Positions 58,620 through 64,000 of a stretch of 64,000 bases of DNA are shown piece by piece. Position 1 is the first letter of the stretch. Every line of letters starts with the position of its first letter. The notes under the pieces were generated by a model. It searched no databases. It saw only the letters and a program-made list of their open reading frames with translations, and had not been told where the DNA came from. The position numbers and the translations under genes are program-made. The stretch comes from Corythucha ciliata (taxonomy: Eukaryota > Arthropoda > Insecta > Hemiptera > Tingidae), in contig CM075941.1 in the NCBI GenBank assembly GCA_038030265.1, positions 19,096,001 to 19,160,000 on the forward strand, in the 5' to 3' direction.

Positions 58620-58800
58620 TTGCCATTTTCAGGGCGCCTAATTTAGGCGCGAATTATCGCTTTTTCTCGATTTTAACCGTGCGAATTAGCGTGTTGGACC
58701 AATATTAGCCACGAATTTTCTCAGTTTTATAAACGCGAATCAGCTATTTTTTTTCGCTTTTCTGCCGTGAATTAGCGCTTTTTCATTACGCCCACCGAAC
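58620..58800 (+). repeat. Family A units, forward (intron 2)
   Basis: Five to six forward units (TTTTTCTCGATTTTAACCGTGCGAATTAGCG). Confidence 0.75.
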
Positions 58801-59099
58801 TTTGACTGATCGAAATATGGCTACAGACTTCGAAATCGTCAATTTGGCTCTGCAAACCGGATATTTTGTCTCCCAAAACCAAATATCTGGACATTTTGCT
58901 TCCAAAACACAATGGCGGATTTTAGAACGCGAATACCAGACCAGTCAACCATTTTATAATAGGGTGAGAGCAGTTATCATCAGCCATTTTTGTATACGGT
59001 GCGTGTAACTAGATGGGAAGGGGAGGGGGGAATAGCACGGGGAAATAAACGTTAAAAATGACGTTACGGTGATGGGATCAGTTCGTAAGGCGGATATGG

Positions 59100-60480
59100 G
59101 GGCCCTGTCCCCACGAATCGTCAGTTTAGTCATTTTTTAGGGCGCAAGTTGTCAGCTTGGCCATTTTCGGAGCCCAAGCTGTCAGTTTAGTCATTTTCAA
59201 GGCACGAATGGGTCAGCTTGGCTATTTTTGGAGCGCAAACCGTCGAAGTCATTATTTTCAGAGAACGAGTGTTTCAATTTTGCCATCTTTGGGCTGCGCG
59301 TGCAGCCATTTTCAGTTGGTGGAGTGGAGACGGCGCGGCGCCCTGTTAGTGGCGGGAACGATTGGTGCATTTTACAGGGCGCGAATATTCAATTAGTCCT
59401 TAAAGGGCGCGTGTATCCAATTTGACCATTTTTATAAGGCGGATTTAATCAGTTTAGTGATTTTCAAATCGCGAGTCGTCAATTTAGCCATTTTATTACG
59501 GCGTGAAAGGTCAGTGCGTGATACGTCGCAGTCCATCATTTATTTTTAGAGCTTGAATTTGCTATTTTGAGGGCTAGTTACTTTTATGACAGGAACCGTC
59601 AGTTCCGCAATTTTTAAGGCGTTGGCGCTGAAAGCTATTTTGGCCATTACATTGGGCGCAAAATGTCAGTAAAGCCTTTTCAAAGCATGAATTGTCAGTC
59701 TTGACAATTCAGTCCGAATGGTCAGTTATGCCATTTATAGCGTCAATTATTAGTTTGGTTTTTTTTTATGGCGCAAATCTTCAGTTTATAGTTGAATTTC
59801 AGTTAAGGACGCATTTTTAGTCATTTTAGCGTTTTTCAAGCTTTAAATCGTCAGTTTAGCCGTTTTATTACGGAAAGAATAGTCAATTTAGCCATTTTCA
59901 AGCCGTTAATGGTCAGTTTGGCCATTTTTGGTGCGCATAAGCCAGTTTTTCCACTTTAAGAGCTTGAATTGCCAGTTTGCCATTTTGAGGTCTGTCTATT
60001 TTTATGACACGAATCGTCAGTTTAGCCACTTCTAAGGCGTCGAGAGCTATTTGGACCATTATACGTGGCGCGAAATCTCAGTAAAGCAATTTTTAAGGCA
60101 CGCATTGTCAGTCTTGCCGTTTGAGGGCAAGAATATGTCTGTATTTGGGCATTTATAGAGCGTCAATTGTTAGTTTGGCCATTATATTACGGCACAAATT
60201 GTCACTTTCACCATTTTGAATGCGTGAATCATGCAGTCACGCCACGAATAGGACGAAAATAATCATTTGTAGAAAGTGAATTTGCTGGTTTGCCATTTTC
60301 TGAGTGGGGGGGGGGGTTGTCAGTTTGGATATATTTATTAGGCCACGAATCAACAGTTTTCGCGTTACTGTGGCTAAAATATTCCGTCAACCCATTTACA
60401 TTGTGTGCGACTAGTCAGTTTATCAATTTTGAAGGCGCACAGAGCCATTTTTTTTTTTTTTTTTTCCAAACCCGTGGGTA
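59100..60480 (+). repeat. Family C array, forward (intron 2)
   Basis: The longest family C block, about 45 units close to GCGCGAATCGTCAGTTT plus GGCCATTTTCA. Stretches near 59550-59720 and 59965-60130 repeat the same succession of variant units (GCTTGAATT, CTATTTTTATGACACGAA, AAGGCGT, GAGAGCTATTT, ATTACATTGGGCG), indicating a duplicated block of about 420 bp. It ends near a T-run at about 60450-60465. Confidence 0.85.
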
Positions 60481-61271
60481 TACTTTATGAAATACTGTAG
60501 CTCGTTCCCGTTTGAACATACGTACGATATTAATGGCTGAATTTACTTAGTTTAAATTATTTCACGTGTGACACCCTTTTCCCCCCTTTGTTCTGCCATA
60601 GTAAGTCGTTAATATGTCGTGCTGGGGCTCTTCCATTGCTTTTTTACGATATTTTTATGCTCCCTTCCTTATAATAACGCTCAAATTATGACAACGGGAC
60701 TCGACTTTTTAACTTTACGATTACTGTGCAAACAAAAATCTTGAAGCACACAAAGAGATATGACTTCCAAGTTTTAAGGTTCTATGGGTAACCGTTGGGC
60801 TTACTCGCCTTCTCCACGGTTATTTCACTCTTTAAAGGGGTAGTTTTTTTTTTAGTTATTCACGAGACACTATCATAAAGAAGATTAAGGGAATAAAAGG
60901 AAAATGACCAAAACAAACAGGTAGGACAAAAGGAATGAGTCGGGGGAAGAAGACCCTTCTTTCTTCTCTCTTGTCATCCCCTTGTGTGAAAGGGGTGCAC
61001 TTTTTTTGGTGAATAATTGCACTGATGCCTGCTGCGAGGTGCTCAGAGGCGGAAGAACTGAAGAGAAAAGGAACGCGATGACTTCATATTAATCCCGGTG
61101 ACAGGTATTGTGTCCGTTTTTCAAGGCTCTTGACCATTCGTCTTCGTCAAGGCCTTTTTTTTCGGACAAGCCCTTCAACCGTTCCTTTTCACTTCACTTG
61201 GGAAAAATGTGACGGAAAGTTCTTTTCAAATTCGTATCGTTAACCCTTTTTGTTTTTGTTTTCTTCCCCAG
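60481..61271. other. Intron 2, distal part
   Basis: Unique DNA ending in the acceptor TTTTGTTTTCTTCCCCAG of exon 3. No exon is seen before it. Confidence 0.55.
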
Positions 61272-61406
61272 GTTCCCTACCCCCCAGCCCTGCCGATTCC
61301 GGAGTGTCAGACGTCGACAGTTCGAGTAGCGGTCACACGAGCAACGATGAACTTCGAGCTCGACTTCAACCTGGACCCCATCCGTACTATCCTCACACAA
61401 CCACAG
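61272..61406 (+). CDS. Exon 3 of the putative transcription-regulator gene
   Basis: 135 bp, phase 1 at both ends, with a strong acceptor (TCTTCCCCAG) and donor CACAG/GTAACC. It encodes residues 102-146. The motif SLPPSPADSGVSDVDSSSSG (residues 103-122) is dense in Ser-Pro and acidic-Ser positions, then HTSNDELRARLQ and a PHPYYPH segment follow. To my recollection, similar Ser/Pro/Asp motifs occur in regulatory regions of arthropod transcription factors, possibly ETS-family (E74 or D-ETS-4-like). I could not confirm this. It is the most protein-like exon in the window. Confidence 0.9.
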
Positions 61407-61868
61407 GTAACCATCAACGACAACAGTCGACCAGGCAGCATCACCCGCCCCCCGGTAAGATCGGACTTGTTTCTCACTCTTATGTAATACATTTGGGTTT
61501 TATCGAAGTTACAGTCGCCGCGGCATAAAATTAATTTTTCCTTCTTTGTAATCCTGTGGTTATGATTTTCATTTTTTTATTTTTTTTAGTACGCCTAGCC
61601 ACTTGGTTATCCGTAAAATTGTTCACATCATCTTATTTTTACGCGTCTCATTGTTTTACCGCCCTGCCGACTTCTCTCGGTAACCAAAATTATATGGAAT
61701 GAGGGGGAGTGCGAACTTACTTAAAATCTACGATTTTTAAACAGAAAAAAAAAATAAAAAAAATCGTTTTCTATAGTTGGAGAGGACAAGATTTTCGAGC
61801 TCCTTTCCATCTGCCACCACCGATTTTATTTTTATTTTATTTATTTTATTTTTTTTTTTCTCCAACAG
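61407..61868. other. Intron 3
   Basis: 462 bp, the only short intron. It has T-rich tracts and a pyrimidine-rich acceptor (TTTTTTCTCCAACAG). Confidence 0.8.
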
Positions 61869-62012
61869 TCAACCCATGCCGAAGATCTCCCGATGGTCCG
61901 ACAGGACCTGGAGTCCCGCCCGCCGGGCCCGCACAAATGGGCTCACTCTACCCTTCTGCTCATTTCCTTTCGACCTACTACCAACAACCCCAGCCCTACA
62001 CCAACCGAACAA
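61869..62012 (+). CDS. Exon 4 of the putative transcription-regulator gene
   Basis: 144 bp, phase 1 at both ends, acceptor TCTCCAACAG and donor ACAA/GTAAGT. It encodes residues 147-194: a Pro/Gly-rich stretch (GPTGPGVPPAGP), then LYPSAHFLSTYYQQPQPY. A Tyr/Gln/Pro-rich region of this kind is typical of activation domains or disordered linkers. The reading frame continues beyond the window after a long intron, so any DNA-binding domain lies downstream. Confidence 0.85.
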
Positions 62013-64000
62013 GTAAGTTTTTAGACAGAATAACAACTTTTAATTTGATTTTAAAAAGTGAATCCGAGTGGGTGGGTGGGGGGAATTGCACCCTCCGCTT
62101 CCTCCTTGTGAATTTCAAGGTTGGAGGAACAACTGTACTGAAAAAAAAAAGAAAGTTTAACTCGCTCAAAATTAAAAACAGGATTAAAAAATTCGACTGT
62201 TTGAGCCAAAAGGCCCAGTGTGAAGCTTCTCAAATGTATTTTCGGCCAAGCCCTGCCTGAAAGTTGTTTTTTTTTCCTTTCGCTCTCTCTCTTTATAACT
62301 CTCGCTTCCGCTTGCCAAAACTCCCAAATTAGTTTGGGATCGAGCCTCAAGCAAACGTTGCTGGCGCGCGCGCGTCAGTGTATTTGTGTGTATGTGGTGG
62401 ACTGCGAGTTTTTAACCCACACACAGTCTTATAAAAACGTCCAACCAGTTTTTCCTTCACTTGTATTCCTCACTGCCAAGGACACCAAGTCTCCTCCTCT
62501 TCAATTCCGCGGATCTTTTTCTTTCTCTCTCTCTCTCTCTCCGTTTTTTTTTTCGACTTTCCGGCTCTAATTACACCGTATTTTTAGTAACTTTAACGTT
62601 TAAAAAAAAATTCCCCCTCCCCCGCCACTATAATGCGAGGCGCATTTTAGAATCACCCCGTCTTGCCACTCCCACCCCTTCACATTTTTTTTGTTTAGAG
62701 GAAATCCTCGATAGGGCGGGGGCGTGAAGCGGGAAGGGGCCGCCGGCAAAGAAGAGGCCCGGTTCTTCTTTGCGAGATGATGCTAACGCCCTGACCAAGG
62801 ACGACATCTCATTCCTTCTCTTTTCTTCTCTCTCTCACTCCCTCTCTCTTTCTCTCTCCCTCATATCAGGAGACCTTTGTCCTAATATATATATATTCAT
62901 CTTATACACTTATTATCTATAGTATTAAACGCCCCTCCTATTCACACAAATGAGGAACTCCTCCTGGAGGAAAATTAATAATATTTAAAGAAATGTTTTG
63001 AAACAGCGTCAAGATGAGTAAAAAAAAAGCACGAAAGGTTAGATCCACTCAGGGCTTGACTTAGGCGTCGTGCGGTACATATCGTACCTTTTTATTTCTT
63101 TTTTGACTTCAATTTATTTACAATCGCGGCTGCTGTCCTCACAAATAATTTACAATTGTACTTACTGTAATTAACAATGTAACAATTTTTAACACCTAAA
63201 ATCTTTGAACTCGCGTTGATACTCAACAGTTTTCAAAATAATCAACTTTCCCTATTTAATAGTTAATTGAACAATAAAAGTTTACAATAAAACATGGAAG
63301 TAAAAAAACAAAATAACAAGGAAGTTCGCCCAAACGTTTAATAATAAAAAAAGCGAAAAAAATGAGCATGCGCCACGACCTTGGCAGTCTGAAAGTCAGT
63401 GTGTCGTTGCACTTTGAGGAAGGCGCAATTGAGTCTCTTCGCGACCACCCTCTCTTTCTCTCTCTTCCCTGTCGGTTTGGGTTAGAGGGGTGGAATCACG
63501 TCATAATCTTTGGATGGAAAATGAGAAGGCGTTGTGAGACGGGGAGGAGGGGAGATACCCGAAACCGAAACTCAAATTTTTGTTTTCTTTTTTAAATTTG
63601 CTAGTTCCTTGGTAATGAAACAAAGTGTTATTTTCTTTCTGTTTTTTGTTTTGTTTTTTTTTGTTTTTTTAACATTGTATTATGTGAATGTGTGTTTGGT
63701 TGACTGTATTGACGGTTAGGGTTGAGAGAGGCGTGTGGTGGTGTAAACGGGTGGGGTGTTCGGGGGGGGGGGGTTAATGTAAACTATAGTGGGCAAGGCC
63801 AAGCCTTCACGCCATTTCCTGGTCAATGCCTTTCTCGTTCGCTTCTTCTCTTCTCTCCACGGAGTTTAACGCCATCTTGAAAAAATCCCTCCTTCAAGGA
63901 CGCACACCCACTCTTTTTTTTTTTATTGTTTTTCCTACCGTTCCTTACACTTTTTTGAGTTTGCTCTCTAAACACCCCCCCCCCCCACCACTAACACACA
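62013..64000. other. Intron 4 (5' part)
   Basis: No further exon can be supported before the window ends. A GC-richer stretch at 62715-62810 has one open-looking frame but is broken by an in-phase TGA and lacks splice sites. CT microsatellites occur at about 62518-62542 and 62818-62868, the latter ending in an acceptor-like CATATCAG at 62863-62870. G- and C-runs occur near 63761-63773 and 63975-63987. Confidence 0.55.

Noticed and set aside
61709..62260. 183-codon frame spanning exon 4
   Set aside because: Only 61869-62012 is exon. The flanking parts are intronic low-complexity sequence read through the splice sites.
62715..62815. GC-richer segment in intron 4 reading SGKGPPAKKRPGSSLRDD
   Set aside because: In the phase that would continue exon 4, a TGA lies upstream in the same frame after the only good acceptor. 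No donor follows and the frame runs into a CT microsatellite.

Overview
The window looks like a piece of a large, intron-rich animal genome, most likely an arthropod and possibly a crustacean. The species is inferred only from genome style and protein flavour. Gene density is very low, exons are short with GT-AG junctions, introns exceed 10 kb, and long A/T and G/C homopolymers are everywhere. There is no operon-like packing and no bacterial gene, and I saw no recognisable tRNA or rRNA.

One gene can be supported, on the + strand. A CpG-rich stretch at about 34060-34450 is the likely promoter. Coding exon 1 (34826-34985) has an in-frame stop just before its ATG. Exons 2 (50204-50347), 3 (61272-61406) and 4 (61869-62012) follow, and the gene continues past 64000. 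All junctions are phase 1 and splice into 194 continuous codons. The protein begins with a CtBP-type PLDLS motif, an acidic patch and two SUMO-consensus lysines, then a Ser/Pro/Asp-rich motif and a Tyr/Pro/Gln-rich segment. It reads like the N-terminal regulatory half of a transcription factor. It faintly recalls arthropod ETS-family proteins, but no DNA-binding domain lies in the window, so no gene is named. A 48-bp exon-like segment at 23669-23716 has the same 1-1 phase and may be an upstream alternative exon.

Roughly a third of the window is quasi-tandem arrays of degenerate units about 30 bp long. Family A alternates a Ctttttctcaatttt-type T-tract with a GCCGCGAATTAGC-type core. Family B joins aaTTTCGCGGGtttGGCTC to an A-run. 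Family C joins a GGCCATTTT tract to a GCGCGAATCGTCAG core. They sit in strand-coherent blocks, and in the transcribed region every A block has the same orientation. One A array (46800-49467) lies between 13-bp perfect inverted repeats resembling hAT-type ends, and another set (18416-20230) begins with a hAT-like end. The arrays may therefore be the interior of non-autonomous DNA transposons.

Other mobile-type DNA includes a 268-bp MITE with TAA duplications (7851-8118), two foldback elements sharing AATAG...CTATT ends (53356-53462 and 54527-54662), a 152-bp hairpin (53029-53180), three spacerless perfect palindromes of 28, 30 and 32 bp, and the CAGGGTGTTT-type end of an interspersed repeat near 33085. 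The remaining DNA is unique-looking intergenic or intronic sequence in which I see no gene.
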